Source: Comamonas sp. lk
GTDB lineage: Bacteria > Pseudomonadota > Gammaproteobacteria > Burkholderiales > Burkholderiaceae_C
Reading direction: 5' to 3'
NCBI RefSeq assembly: GCF_900564145.1
Contig: NZ_UOOB01000001.1
Location: 1,277,732-1,341,731, forward strand
Length of the DNA: 64,000 nt
In this document: in pieces, positions 1 through 9,018 of the stretch
How positions within the stretch are numbered: position 1 is the stretch's first letter
How the letters are laid out: every line of letters begins with the position of its first letter
Program-made: the position numbers and the translations under genes
The notes under the pieces: model-generated
Told to the model about the DNA's origin: nothing
The model's database searches: none
What the model saw: the letters and a program-made list of their open reading frames with translations, nothing else

Positions 1-2
1 CA

Positions 3-521
3 GCCGAGTTTGAGCGCTTGCCGCAGCGTGACTGCGTCATGCCTGTCTCGGCCTTGCTGCGGGCCTTGATTTCTGAAGTGGCGCACTGGCCGGTTGACGG
101 CGAGCGCGGCAGGCGCGAGCAATTGCTGATGGCGCTGTTGCTGGAGGAGTTAGGCCTGCCGGATGAGCCCGTCTTTCATTTGCCCTGGCCCGAGAATCCC
201 CGGCTGGCGCAGCTGTGCGAGCAACTGCAGGACGAGCCCGGCAGTCTGCGAACGGCAGAACGCTGCGCTGCCGATCTGGCCATGAGCAGCAAGACTTTTC
301 ACCGCCATTTTGAGAAAGCCACAGGCCTGGGCTTTGGGCGCTGGCGCCAGCGCGCGCGGCTGCTGGCTTCGTTGCCGTTGCTGCTGGCCGGGCGGCCGAT
401 TGTGGAAGTGGCTTTGCATGTGGGCTACGAAAGCCACAGTGCTTACAGCCTGGCATTCAAGATGCAGATGGGTGTTTCCCCTTCGCGCTTTGTGGCGCAA
501 AGCCGTACGGGCGAGACGTGA
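3..521 (+). CDS. AraC-family transcriptional regulator, C-terminal part (5' end outside window)
   Basis: The frame is already open at the left edge, so only the last 172 residues are visible. The final 100 or so residues carry the two helix-turn-helix units of the AraC/XylS DNA-binding domain: the first around AADLAMSSKTFHRHF, the second around VALHVGYESHSAYSLAFK followed by the usual MGVSPSRF ending. The visible upstream part would belong to the effector-sensing domain but is too short to assign a ligand. A DMT-type permease gene follows 155 bases downstream on the same strand and could be a target, but nothing in the sequence proves it. The family call is secure; the regulated function is unknown. 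Confidence 0.9.
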   Translation, partial: AEFERLPQRDCVMPVSALLRALISEVAHWPVDGERGRREQLLMALLLEELGLPDEPVFHLPWPENPRLAQLCEQLQDEPGSLRTAERCAADLAMSSKTFHRHFEKATGLGFGRWRQRARLLASLPLLLAGRPIVEVALHVGYESHSAYSLAFKMQMGVSPSRFVAQSRTGET

Positions 522-676
522 GCCATTGAGGCCATTTCAGCTCCGGGAAGGGCTGGGTTCGCGCTTGCTGCAGCCTTGCCTCAAGCATGCTCACCGCGCC
601 AATCGCGCAAGCGGGCCCCGGTCTTAGCGACTATGCTGAAAATTATTGTGTGATGAATTGAAGAGGGTGAGCGTAC

Positions 677-1609
677 ATGGCGGGCATTGGTCTGGAATAT
701 TTATGGGTGCCCGTGGTGCTGTTTGCTGCAGCCGCGCAGACGGTGCGCAACACGGCGCAGCGCACCTTGACCGCCCAGATCGGCACCTTGCCCGCCACGC
801 TGGTGCGCTTTCTTTACGGCCTGCCTTTTGCTGCCGTGTATTTGCTGGCGCTGTACGGCCTGGGTTCGGGCCCGCGTGAGCTGCCGCAGTTCTCCTGGGC
901 CTATCTGGGCTGGATCGCGCTGGGAGCTTTCTTTCAGGTGGGCGCGACAGCGGCGTTGCTGCTGGCCATGAAGGAGCGCAATTTTGCGGTGGCGGTCACG
1001 CTGTCCAAAACCGAGGTGCTGCAGGTGGCCTTGTTTGCCGCCATGTTCTTGCATGAGCTGCCAAGCGCCATGGCCCTGGCTGCCATGGTGCTGGCCACCG
1101 TGGGCGTGCTCATGCTCTCGCTGCCGCCACGCGGGCAGCTGTTCACCTTGTCTGCCTGGGCCAGCAAGTCATCGCTGTACGGCCTGATTTGCGGAGCCTG
1201 CTTTGCGCTGGCCACCATAGGTTTTAGAGGTGGGGCGGTGGAGTTGGCGCAGCTGGGCCTGACATCGCCCTGGCTGTCTGGTGCCTGGGGGGTGTTGATT
1301 GCCCAGACGTTGCAGAGCGTGGGCCTGGGCGGCTGGATTGCCAAAACCCATGCCGAAGGCTTGCGCCCGATTGTTCGCGCCTGGCGCATTTCGCTGCTGG
1401 CAGGCAGCATGGGCGCCGCGGCTTCGCTGGCCTGGTTTACCGCCTATGCCATGCAGGGGGCAGCGCCGGTGCGCACGCTGGGCATGGTGGAAGTGGTGTT
1501 CAGCTACCTGGTTTCGCGTCGCGTGTTCAGCGAAAAACTCTCGGGTGCCGAGAAATTCGGCATGGGGCTGATGATGCTGGGCCTGGTGCTGATCTGCCTG
1601 CAGGTTTAG
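677..1609 (+). CDS. DMT superfamily (EamA-like) permease
   Basis: Encodes a 310-residue, very hydrophobic protein with about ten predicted membrane segments in two halves, the layout of EamA/DMT transporters, which export or import small metabolites across the inner membrane. The ATG is preceded by an AGAGGG ribosome site about nine bases upstream. The second half contains the typical small-residue helix with GAAASLAWFTAYAMQGA and a helix ending in RRVFSEKLSGAEKFGMGLMM, as in many proteobacterial EamA proteins. Substrate cannot be read from sequence. It lies downstream of the AraC-type regulator in the same orientation. Family assignment is firm; substrate and regulation are not. Confidence 0.85.
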   Translation: MAGIGLEYLWVPVVLFAAAAQTVRNTAQRTLTAQIGTLPATLVRFLYGLPFAAVYLLALYGLGSGPRELPQFSWAYLGWIALGAFFQVGATAALLLAMKERNFAVAVTLSKTEVLQVALFAAMFLHELPSAMALAAMVLATVGVLMLSLPPRGQLFTLSAWASKSSLYGLICGACFALATIGFRGGAVELAQLGLTSPWLSGAWGVLIAQTLQSVGLGGWIAKTHAEGLRPIVRAWRISLLAGSMGAAASLAWFTAYAMQGAAPVRTLGMVEVVFSYLVSRRVFSEKLSGAEKFGMGLMMLGLVLICLQV

Positions 1610-1646
1610 CTTCCTTAGCCGTCAGTGAGCGTGATTTATGGTCAAA

Positions 1647-1706
1647 CCGGCCTTGAGTCCATGAACAAAAAGCGCTTTATGCTCTTGTTTTCATAGCAAT
1701 ATTTTC
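1647..1706 (-). repeat. Degenerate copy of interspersed repeat family A
   Basis: Read on the minus strand this AT-richer stretch has the order TTGCTAT, a purine-rich spacer, AAAGCGCTTT, then CTCAAGGCC, matching the core of the small repeat found at several other intergenic sites in this window (for example 37856-37906). The match is loose, so this may be a decayed copy. Confidence 0.35.
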
Positions 1707-1796
1707 TGTCAAGTCCCCGAAATCAGCCCCAGGCCACGCCCCTGCATTGCCCGGGGCTCATATGTTGACCAAGGGTTTTAGGCAAAATGAGGGCTT

Positions 1797-1951
1797 ATGC
1801 CCATCAATTGGCGAGGCGGTACCACCGCTTTGCTGTTGGAGCACCCGATCGGGGTTGCTGAGAAAGCGCTTGCGCCGGCCAGGCTGTCGACGCTGCGCTT
1901 GAATGCTTCATTCCATTGTCCTTTGCGGCGATCGTCAGGATCGCTTTTTTG
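1797..1951 (+). promoter_or_regulatory. Structured leader of lysP with intrinsic terminator (candidate attenuator)
   Basis: About 155 bases upstream of lysP can form a series of hairpins: GCGGT pairing with ACCGC near 1816-1828, a stem around 1841-1858, and AGCGC near 1864 with GCGCT near 1901. These are followed by an intrinsic terminator that ends 52 bases before the lysP ATG. I see no lysine-riboswitch core and no clear leader peptide. No convincing -35/-10 pair was found upstream; TTGACC at 1765 lacks a well-spaced -10. A terminator just inside a gene leader suggests conditional readthrough, but it could instead be the end of transcripts from the upstream permease gene. Confidence 0.4.
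1928..1950 (+). terminator. Intrinsic terminator in the lysP leader
   Basis: GCGATC, loop GTCAG, GATCGC, followed immediately by six T. It is the only strong terminator between the EamA-type gene and lysP. Confidence 0.7.
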
Positions 1952-2002
1952 CGTTGTGGCGTCGGTTGCTTGCGGGCCCAAAACTCAAAAGCACAAGACT
2001 TT

Positions 2003-3535
2003 ATGTCCAACACAAACTCCGGCCAGACGCAGGCAGCAGCCTCTGAGTCGCAGCAAGACAAGGCGCCGACACCCCAGCTGCACCGGGTGCTCAAGCAGCG
2101 CCACCTGAGCATGATCGCCATTGGCGGAGCCATTGGAACGGGGCTGTTTGTGGCTTCGGGCTCGGCCATTGCCCAGGTCGGCCCCGGCGGCGCCGTTCTG
2201 ACCTATCTGCTGATTGGCATCATGGTGTACTACATCATGACCAGCTTGGGCGAGCTGGCCGCTTTCATGCCGGTGGCCGGCTCCTTCTCGACCTATGCAT
2301 CGCGCTATGTGGACCGCGGCTTTGGCTTTGCGCTGGGCTGGAATTTCTGGTTCAGCTGGGCCGTGGTGGTCGCCGTGGATCTGGTGGCCTCACAGCTGGT
2401 CATGGCCTATTGGCTACCCGATGTGCCGGGGATCATCTGGAGCGGCTTGTTTTTGCTGCTGATGGTGGGCCTGAACGCATTTTCGGCCCGTGGATTTGCC
2501 GAAGCCGAATACTGGTTTGCGCTGATCAAGGTCGTGGCCGTGGTGGCCTTTCTGATCACCGGCGTATTGATTCTGTTCGGCATCATCAGCAGCGGCCATA
2601 CGCCCGGTTTTGAGAACTGGACCACGGGCGATGCGCCGTTTGTGGGCAACTTCGCCACCTTTGTCGGCGTGGCCATGATCGTGGCCTATTCCTTTCAGGG
2701 CACGGAGCTGGTTGGCGTGGCCGCTGGTGAATCCGAGAACCCGCGCGAGAACGTGCCGCGTGCCATTCGCCAGGTGTTTTGGCGTATTCTGCTGTTCTAT
2801 GTACTGGCCATCATCGTCATCGGCTTTCTGATTCCCTATACCGATCCGCAGCTGCTGCGCACCGATGTGGCCGATATTGCGGTGAGCCCGTTCACGCTGG
2901 TGTTTCAGCATGCCGGTCTGCTGTCGGCGGCCACGGTAATGAATGCGGTGATTCTGACCTCGGTGCTGTCGGCCGGTAACTCCGGCATGTATGCCGCCAC
3001 GCGCATGCTCTTCAACATGGCGACCGAAGGCAATGCGCCGCGCATGTTCTCTCAGCTGACCAAGAACGGCGTGCCGTTGTATGCGCTGATCGGCAGCACG
3101 CTGATTGCCTGCCTGTGCCTGTTTTCCTCGCTGTACAGCCCGCAAGCCGTCTATATCTGGCTGCTGAATCTGGCGGGCATGACGGAGTTCATTGTCTGGC
3201 TGGGCATTGCCGTCAGCCACTACCGCTTTCGCCGCGGCTATGTGATGCATGGCCATGACGTGGGCTTGCTGCCCTACAAGGCGGGCGCCTTCCCATTCGG
3301 CCCGATCTTTGCGTTTGTGCTGTGCCTGGTGGTGACGCTGGGTCAGAACTATCAGGCCTTTCTGGAAGATCGTATCGACTGGGGTGGCGTGGTTTCGACC
3401 TATCTGGGCATTCCGCTGTTCCTGCTGTTCTGGCTGGGCTACTGGCTGGTCAAGCGCAAGACCTGGGTCAGCTATGCCGATATGCGTTTTGATGAGTTGG
3501 AAGAAATAAAGCGAGAGAAAAAAACCACCCCCTGA
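2003..3535 (+). CDS. lysP: LysP-like lysine-specific amino acid permease
   Basis: A 510-residue amino-acid/polyamine/organocation family transporter with twelve likely membrane helices. The first helix carries the substrate-binding signature GGAIGTGLFVASG (residues 40-52). The LysP-like blocks TSLGELAAFMPVAGSF, PYTDPQLLR, SVLSAGNSGMYA and SHYRFRRGY are all present, and the whole chain aligns by eye with E. coli LysP, so lysine is the likely substrate. The start is the ATG after the leader terminator; an in-frame upstream extension would cross that terminator and lacks permease character. The TGA stop lies inside a palindromic repeat. Specificity within basic amino acids is inferred. Confidence 0.85.
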   Translation: MSNTNSGQTQAAASESQQDKAPTPQLHRVLKQRHLSMIAIGGAIGTGLFVASGSAIAQVGPGGAVLTYLLIGIMVYYIMTSLGELAAFMPVAGSFSTYASRYVDRGFGFALGWNFWFSWAVVVAVDLVASQLVMAYWLPDVPGIIWSGLFLLLMVGLNAFSARGFAEAEYWFALIKVVAVVAFLITGVLILFGIISSGHTPGFENWTTGDAPFVGNFATFVGVAMIVAYSFQGTELVGVAAGESENPRENVPRAIRQVFWRILLFYVLAIIVIGFLIPYTDPQLLRTDVADIAVSPFTLVFQHAGLLSAATVMNAVILTSVLSAGNSGMYAATRMLFNMATEGNAPRMFSQLTKNGVPLYALIGSTLIACLCLFSSLYSPQAVYIWLLNLAGMTEFIVWLGIAVSHYRFRRGYVMHGHDVGLLPYKAGAFPFGPIFAFVLCLVVTLGQNYQAFLEDRIDWGGVVSTYLGIPLFLLFWLGYWLVKRKTWVSYADMRFDELEEIKREKKTTP

Positions 3536-3610
3536 GGCGCTTTGCGCCTTCCCCTGGCCGGGCGTGCCCGGGGACGACATCTTCAGTGCGCGGTGGCGCT
3601 TCTTGGGTGT
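3526..3610 (+). repeat. Palindromic interspersed repeat, family B, copy 1
   Basis: Begins with CCCCCTGAGGCGCTTTGCGCC, in which GGCGC and GCGCC pair, and continues with CTTCCCCTGG and GGGGACGACATC. It resembles the elements at 38309-38395 (same strand) and 52516-52605 (opposite strand). The TGA of the lysP stop codon is part of the element. Confidence 0.55.
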
Positions 3611-3679
3611 CTCTGATGTGGAGTGAGCCTGTTTCAGGCATGGCTGCCGATTCTTGCCAGCGCAGGCAAAATCGGCAGC

Positions 3680-4954
3680 GTGAGCGATTCTTCCACCTCT
3701 TTCGCAGACCTTCCCCGGCGCATTGCCCATCTGGATATGGATGCGTTCTACGCCTCCGTGGAGTTGCTGCGCTATCCCCAGCTCAAGGGCTTGCCGGTGG
3801 TGATTGGCGGTGGACGGCGTGCGCCGGATGATGCGCTGCTGGCGCGGCATGCGGGGCTGCCGCTGTCCGAAATTCCGGTGGCGGATTTTCCCCTGCTCAA
3901 AGACTACACAGGGCGCGGCGTCATCACCACGGCCACCTATGCGGCGCGGCAGTTTGGCGTGGGTTCGGCCATGGGGCTGATGAAGGCCGCCAAGCTGTGC
4001 CCGCAGGCTGTTCTGTTGCCCGTGGACTTTGCCCAGTACCGACGCTTTTCGCGCGAGTTCAAGGACATCATTCTCTCCATTGCCCCGGTCATGGAGAACC
4101 GGGGCGTGGACGAGGTCTATATAGACTTCACCCAAGTGCCAGGCGGCCAGCGCGAAGGCGGGCGCGTGCTGGCGCGTCTGATACAAAAAAGCATTTTCGA
4201 GGCCACGGGCCTGACCTGCTCGGTGGGCGTGGCACCCAACAAGCTGCTGGCCAAGATGGCCAGCGAATTCAACAAGCCCAACGGCATCTCCATCGTCCAG
4301 GCCGAGGATCTGCAAGCGCAGATCTGGCCGCTGGCCTGCCGCAAGGTCAACGGCATAGGCCCCAAGGCGGACGCCAAGCTCAAGGCCCTGGGCCTGGAGA
4401 CCATAGGTCAGCTGGCGCAGCAGAGTCTGCCGCAACTGGTGCACTGGTTTGGCAAGTCCTACGGTCACTGGCTGCACGACGCTGCCTGGGGGCGCGACGA
4501 GCGGGCGGTGGAGACCGAGAGCGAGCCGGTATCCATGAGCCGCGAGACCACTTTCGAGCGCGATCTGCATGCCGTGCACGACAGAGCCGAGCTGGGCGCC
4601 ATCTTTACGGATCTGTGTCAGCGCGTGGCCGACGATCTGCAGCGCAAAGGCTATCTGGGGCGCACGGTGGGCATCAAGCTGCGCTTTGACGATTTCAAGA
4701 TTGCCACGCGAGACCAGACGCTGGCCCTGCCCATGCAGGACGGCCAGACCATACGGCAGGCCGCAGGTCAATGTTTGAAGCGCGTGCCTCTGGGCAAGCG
4801 GCTGCGCCTGCTGGGCGTGAAGGTGGGCGGTCTGATCCGTCTGGCCGACTGGGAGGCCACGGCGCATGATCCGGCGGCGCGCGATGCGCTGCTCAGGCCT
4901 CAGATCTTGACTTCGGTCAATGAATCCGACCCTTATACGGCGCCGCTGTTCTGA
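3680..4954 (+). CDS. dinB: DNA polymerase IV (Y-family translesion polymerase)
   Basis: Error-prone DNA polymerase that extends past lesions and mismatched ends. The N-terminal catalytic block IAHLDMDAFYASVE places the metal-binding Asp at residue 19, and GVDEVYIDF gives the second acidic pair near 144-145. SVGVAPNKLLAKMASEFNKP and a helix-hairpin-helix region (NGIGPKADAKLKALG) follow, then the little-finger domain. Between VVIGG and RGVITTATY there are about 30 more residues than in E. coli Pol IV. I chose the GTG at 3680 (424 residues) because it is close to the catalytic core; another GTG at 3623 would add 19 residues. No clear LexA box was seen. Confidence 0.9.
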   Translation: MSDSSTSFADLPRRIAHLDMDAFYASVELLRYPQLKGLPVVIGGGRRAPDDALLARHAGLPLSEIPVADFPLLKDYTGRGVITTATYAARQFGVGSAMGLMKAAKLCPQAVLLPVDFAQYRRFSREFKDIILSIAPVMENRGVDEVYIDFTQVPGGQREGGRVLARLIQKSIFEATGLTCSVGVAPNKLLAKMASEFNKPNGISIVQAEDLQAQIWPLACRKVNGIGPKADAKLKALGLETIGQLAQQSLPQLVHWFGKSYGHWLHDAAWGRDERAVETESEPVSMSRETTFERDLHAVHDRAELGAIFTDLCQRVADDLQRKGYLGRTVGIKLRFDDFKIATRDQTLALPMQDGQTIRQAAGQCLKRVPLGKRLRLLGVKVGGLIRLADWEATAHDPAARDALLRPQILTSVNESDPYTAPLF

Positions 4955-5088
4955 TTGTCTGCTGTAGGCGGTGACGCTGTGCGATGATCCGAAGGTGTGA
5001 GCTTTTGTATCTGAAGAAATGGCGCAGTCATTTGCAATCGGCCAATACATCACATCAGAGCAAATGGATTATTGGAGGAGCGGGTGAC

Positions 5089-6645
5089 ATGCGATTGAAT
5101 CTGCCGGTGACGCAGTACCACTACGATTTCCCGGGCGACGAGCTGCTGGTTTCCAGCACCAACACCAAGGGCGAAATAACCCACTGCAACCCAGCCTTTG
5201 TGCGGGTCAGCGGCTATGCGTATGAGGAGCTGATTGGCCAGCCTCACAACCTGATTCGCCACCCGGACATGCCTGCTGCAGCCTTCAAGGACATGTGGCG
5301 CACCATTGCCCATGGCTATCCCTGGACGGCCCTGGTCAAGAACCGCCGCAAGAACGGCGACCACTACTGGGTGCGCGCCAATGTCACGCCCATCATGGAA
5401 GGCGACAGGCCCAGCGGCTATCTGTCGGTGCGTACCAAACCCTCGGCCGTCGAAATTGAAGCGGCCGAAAAGCTGTATGCCAGCATGCGCAGCGAGGCGG
5501 AAACCGGCCAGGTCAGCATGCGCCTGCGCGGTGGTGAGCTGCGCCGCCTGGGCCTGATGGGCTGGTGGCAAGGCTTGCAGGATGTGGGCTTGCTGGCCCG
5601 CATGGCATGGCTTCTGGCCTTGCTGTCGCTGCTGGTGATGCTGCCCGATCTGCTGGGCCTGCAAGGCACGGCAGCATGGGGCGGCCGTCTGGCGGCGCTG
5701 CTGGTGGGCGGCGGCCTGCTGCTGTGGCGTTTTCAGCGGCGCTGCCTGAATGGGCTGGAAGAAGCCAGCCGTTTCGCTGCCGATCTGGCCAGCTGCAATC
5801 TCAGCACCCAGTCCAGGCTGCAGTACAGCGGTGCCATGGGAGCGCTGATGCAGCGCCTGCAGCAGATACAGATCAATCTGCGTGCCGTGGTGGGCGATGT
5901 GCGCACCGAGGTTCGCAGCTTTGCCCATACGGCTCAGGAAATGGCCCAAAGCAGCTTTGATCTGGCGGGACGCACCGAAGCGCAGTCCGGCAGTCTTCAG
6001 CAGACGGCCTCGTCCATCGAAGAAATCTCGGGCACGGTGGCGCAGACGGCCGATACCGCCCAGTTCATGGCGCGCGCCAGCGACGAAAGCCGTGCCTTGG
6101 CCGGCCGCAGCGGCGCTGTCATCCATGAAATGGGAGCGGCCATGGAGAATATCCGTGGCTCGTCCACCCGCATGAGCGAAATCATTGGCGTGATCGAAAG
6201 CATTGCCTTCCAGACCAATCTGCTGGCCTTGAACGCGGCCGTGGAAGCCGCCCGTGCCGGCGAGCAAGGCCGTGGCTTTGCCGTGGTGGCGGCTGAAGTG
6301 CGGGCTCTGGCCCAGCGCAGTGCTGGGGCGGCCAAGGAAATCAGCGGCCTGATCAACAGCACGGTGGCCGGCATCAACGACGGCAATGCGCGCATGCATG
6401 CAGCAGGCGAGACCATTGCCAGCATGGTGAGTGCCGTGGACCGTGTCAGCGACCTGGTGCACCAGATCAGCATTGCCACGCGCGAGCAGTCGATTGGCGT
6501 GGCCCAGGTCAACGAGGCCGCTGCCCAGCTCGATTTCGTGACGCAGCAAAATGCGGCCCTGGCCGAGCAGTCCACCGGTTCGGCCGATTCGCTGCGCATG
6601 AGCGCCCACACGCTGGAACGCTCGGTGGATGTGTTTCATCTTTGA
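5089..6645 (+). CDS. Aer-like PAS-domain methyl-accepting chemotaxis protein
   Basis: A 518-residue energy or redox chemoreceptor. Residues 15-115 form a PAS domain of the Aer type ([19 protein letters not shown], then [15 protein letters not shown]), which in Aer binds FAD. Two closely spaced hydrophobic segments near 170-192 and 200-213 form a membrane hairpin without a periplasmic domain, followed by a HAMP-like linker. The C-terminal signalling bundle has the conserved tip [20 protein letters not shown] near residues 369-390. The start is the ATG eight bases after a strong GGAGGAG site; the longer in-frame extension has no receptor character. It is transcribed alone. FAD binding and the sensed signal are inferred from family resemblance. 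Confidence 0.88.
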   Translation: MRLNLPVTQYHYDFPGDELLVSSTNTKGEITHCNPAFVRVSGYAYEELIGQPHNLIRHPDMPAAAFKDMWRTIAHGYPWTALVKNRRKNGDHYWVRANVTPIMEGDRPSGYLSVRTKPSAVEIEAAEKLYASMRSEAETGQVSMRLRGGELRRLGLMGWWQGLQDVGLLARMAWLLALLSLLVMLPDLLGLQGTAAWGGRLAALLVGGGLLLWRFQRRCLNGLEEASRFAADLASCNLSTQSRLQYSGAMGALMQRLQQIQINLRAVVGDVRTEVRSFAHTAQEMAQSSFDLAGRTEAQSGSLQQTASSIEEISGTVAQTADTAQFMARASDESRALAGRSGAVIHEMGAAMENIRGSSTRMSEIIGVIESIAFQTNLLALNAAVEAARAGEQGRGFAVVAAEVRALAQRSAGAAKEISGLINSTVAGINDGNARMHAAGETIASMVSAVDRVSDLVHQISIATREQSIGVAQVNEAAAQLDFVTQQNAALAEQSTGSADSLRMSAHTLERSVDVFHL

Positions 6646-6724
6646 TGGCGCAGGATCGCCAGCGCATTGCAGGCAAGGCAGCTTCGGCTGCCTTTTTTGC
6701 ATCTGCCTTGGTTAGGATCGGAGC

Positions 6725-9010
6725 ATGAAAATTTTCCTCACCCTGGTGGGCCTGGCCGTGCTGGCCCTGTGTGTTCTGGGCTGGCTTGTCAGGCAGGCCG
6801 CCAGAGCGCAGACGCGACAGGAGCTGCCCTTGCCCAAGGCTCAGCCCGTGCTGGATGAGAGTGCTCAATTGCTATCAGATAAAGAGCGCGATGCGTTTAC
6901 GGATAAAGCGTCAGAAGCTCAAAAAGATGTGAATTTTCGCATGCAGGGCGAGCGCGGCATGGGCGGCCCGGTCTGGGGCGATGTGATGTGCGCAGACGGC
7001 GTGTATCTGCCGCAGGTCTGGGAGTCGGACATGCAGACCTCGTTTGACGGGCGCTGGCTGCGCACCGGCTTTTACGACTCCGAGGTGGCGCAGCTGGTGG
7101 ATAGAAAGTCTCGCCGCAGCTGGCGGCTGCTGCCGGAAGAAGGCCAGGCGCTCGAATCCGTGCACTGGCGCTTGCCGCGCTGGAGTGGGGAGACGCTCAA
7201 CGAAAGCGGCATGGCCGACGATGCCCATGTGGTGATGTCGGACGCCAGCTTCGAGGCCTGGCTGCAGCAGCATGTCACGGCCCCAGCGCAGGCTTTGGTG
7301 GCGCTGCGTGATATCTGGGTGCCTGCGGACTTTGTGCCGGCCCAGGCCGCAGAGCAGCCGCCGCGTCTGGCTACTGCGCCTGCCAACACGCCGGCACCGG
7401 AGCTGACGCTGGAGCGCCATTGGCCCGCCGCGCTACGCCATCTGGACAGACCGCTGGAGCCGCTGCTGCGGCCGAACTGGCAGTTGCTGATGGGCGGCTC
7501 TGCCACACCCTGGCTGCTGGATGAAAACCATGCCATGGCATGGAGCGAAGACGGAAAGGCGCTGGCCTTGTACGCCTATGCGGCTCATAACGCGGCCAGC
7601 CAGCTGGTGCTGGCGGTCTGGAGCGCCGAGCTGGGCTGGCAGCAGTGGTCGCAATGCCTGCCCCCTGATCGCAAGTCCTGGGCCGTCAGCATTAGCTGGC
7701 CGGACGAGGCGGATGAGTCGCCACAGCCGCTGCTAAGCTGGGCCGGCCGGACCGTGCTGCAGCGCGTGCAGCTGGATACGCCGCAGACCGAACGTCTGCA
7801 CGACGGCACCGGCATCAGCTGCGTGATGAGCGCCATCGACGGCTGCGTCGCCCATGGCAAGGACGGGCGGGTGCAGTTGCAGCAGATCCCCTTCAACCGC
7901 TTTTACTGGATTCGCGATCCGGCCCGCCCCGAGCTGTGGCGTGCGCAAAGCGAGCCGCTCAAAGGTCAGCCGCTGATCTGGACGCTGAGCAAGCCGGCCA
8001 AGGACGAGCTGGGCGAAACCAGTGCCTGGAGTCTGCAATGGGGCGAGAAGCACTTCAGCGGCCATTGGGCACTCGAGCATCTGGTGGTGCAGGGGCGCTG
8101 GGCCGTGCTCATGCCCCATGACCGGGCGCCGGTGCGCGGCGGCAGCGGGCCGATTCAGATCTGGGACGGCGAGCGCATGCAGGCGGTGGACCTGCCCTGG
8201 CCTGTGGAGCGCATGCGGCCGGTGCCTACGGAAAATGGCGGCATGGCGGCCCGTGTGGAATTGGTGGCCTTGGTGGGCAGCTTGCAGGACCAGGGTTGGG
8301 ATGCGAGTGCGGGCGGCTGGCGCTGGCCTGTGCAATCCGTCTCCTATAGCCATCTGGCGCGGGCCGACTGGAGACCGGTTTACCTGCTGGCAAGCATGGC
8401 CCCTGATGCTCAAGGCCAGTGGCGCTTGCTGCCGCGCTGGCGCGAGGTCAGGCAGATACAGCACCCCTGTGCAGACGGCGACTATGTCTGGCGCGATGCA
8501 GCGCGCGGCGATGCCCTGTGGTGGTGGGGTGGGCTGAACGAGCGCATCAACAATGACTGGAGCCGGGATGAGCGCCGCATCGATGGCGTGACCCTGACGC
8601 GCAGCGGCGCGGTGCTATGCGGCACCGGCCCTTGTGCCTGTCCCCATCCTGCGGGCGAAGGCTGGGCGGTGCTGGAGCTGGTGGAGAGCCGCTACGGCCG
8701 GCCGGATCGTTGGAAGCTGCACTGGCTTAACCCCGTGGAAAAGGAGTTGCGCACGCTGGAGCTGGCGGCACACACGCCGCTGCTCACGGGCTGGGATGCC
8801 CAGGGCTTGCATTGGATAGAGGCGCAGCCCCAGGACGACAGCGAGGCTGGCGTGCAGGAGCCGCCGCAGCGTCAGCTGATCAGCATGCCGATGTGGGGTC
8901 AGGCCGAGGTGGAGCAGCTGCTGCACGGCATGAACGGCCTATGGCTGCGCAAGCAGGACCTGCGCCACGCCGAGGCGCTGCTGGCGCATGATTGGCCTTG
9001 GGGGAAATAA
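6725..9010 (+). CDS. Conserved-looking protein of unknown function with N-terminal signal anchor
   Basis: I do not recognise this 761-residue protein. Residues 3-20 are a strongly hydrophobic segment after MKIF, so the bulk is probably periplasmic or membrane-tethered. The rest is rich in Trp, Leu, Gln and Arg, with many short blocks of alternating hydrophobic residues and recurring W-containing strands, which would fit an all-beta or propeller-like fold; this is only an impression. A patch at residues 46-73 (DESAQLLSDKERDAFTDKAS and onward) is unlike its surroundings in base composition and matches the interspersed repeat. A weak GGAGC precedes the ATG. No functional motif or partner gene is evident. 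Confidence 0.75.
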   Translation: MKIFLTLVGLAVLALCVLGWLVRQAARAQTRQELPLPKAQPVLDESAQLLSDKERDAFTDKASEAQKDVNFRMQGERGMGGPVWGDVMCADGVYLPQVWESDMQTSFDGRWLRTGFYDSEVAQLVDRKSRRSWRLLPEEGQALESVHWRLPRWSGETLNESGMADDAHVVMSDASFEAWLQQHVTAPAQALVALRDIWVPADFVPAQAAEQPPRLATAPANTPAPELTLERHWPAALRHLDRPLEPLLRPNWQLLMGGSATPWLLDENHAMAWSEDGKALALYAYAAHNAASQLVLAVWSAELGWQQWSQCLPPDRKSWAVSISWPDEADESPQPLLSWAGRTVLQRVQLDTPQTERLHDGTGISCVMSAIDGCVAHGKDGRVQLQQIPFNRFYWIRDPARPELWRAQSEPLKGQPLIWTLSKPAKDELGETSAWSLQWGEKHFSGHWALEHLVVQGRWAVLMPHDRAPVRGGSGPIQIWDGERMQAVDLPWPVERMRPVPTENGGMAARVELVALVGSLQDQGWDASAGGWRWPVQSVSYSHLARADWRPVYLLASMAPDAQGQWRLLPRWREVRQIQHPCADGDYVWRDAARGDALWWWGGLNERINNDWSRDERRIDGVTLTRSGAVLCGTGPCACPHPAGEGWAVLELVESRYGRPDRWKLHWLNPVEKELRTLELAAHTPLLTGWDAQGLHWIEAQPQDDSEAGVQEPPQRQLISMPMWGQAEVEQLLHGMNGLWLRKQDLRHAEALLAHDWPWGK
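6862..6936 (+). repeat. Copy of repeat family A inside a coding sequence
   Basis: An AT-richer patch reading ATTGCTATCAGATAAAGAGC, then ATGCGTTT, GGATAAAGCGTCAGAAGCTC and a final GAATTTT. The order and spacing match the intergenic repeats (ATAGCTG, GCGCTT, ATAAGCG, GAAGC, ATTTT). It is read in frame as about 25 hydrophilic residues of the 761-residue protein. Confidence 0.5.
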
Positions 9011-9018
9011 GAACGTGC

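Noticed and set aside
1850..1865. GGGG-TTGCTGAGA in the lysP leader, reminiscent of the TPP riboswitch
   Set aside because: The rest of the TPP core (ACCTGAT and the GATAATGC region) is missing and the gene is a lysine permease.
2414..5053. An 879-codon minus-strand frame across lysP and dinB
   Set aside because: It runs opposite two well-recognised genes and spans their intergenic repeat; its translation is His/Gln/Arg-rich with no recognisable domain.
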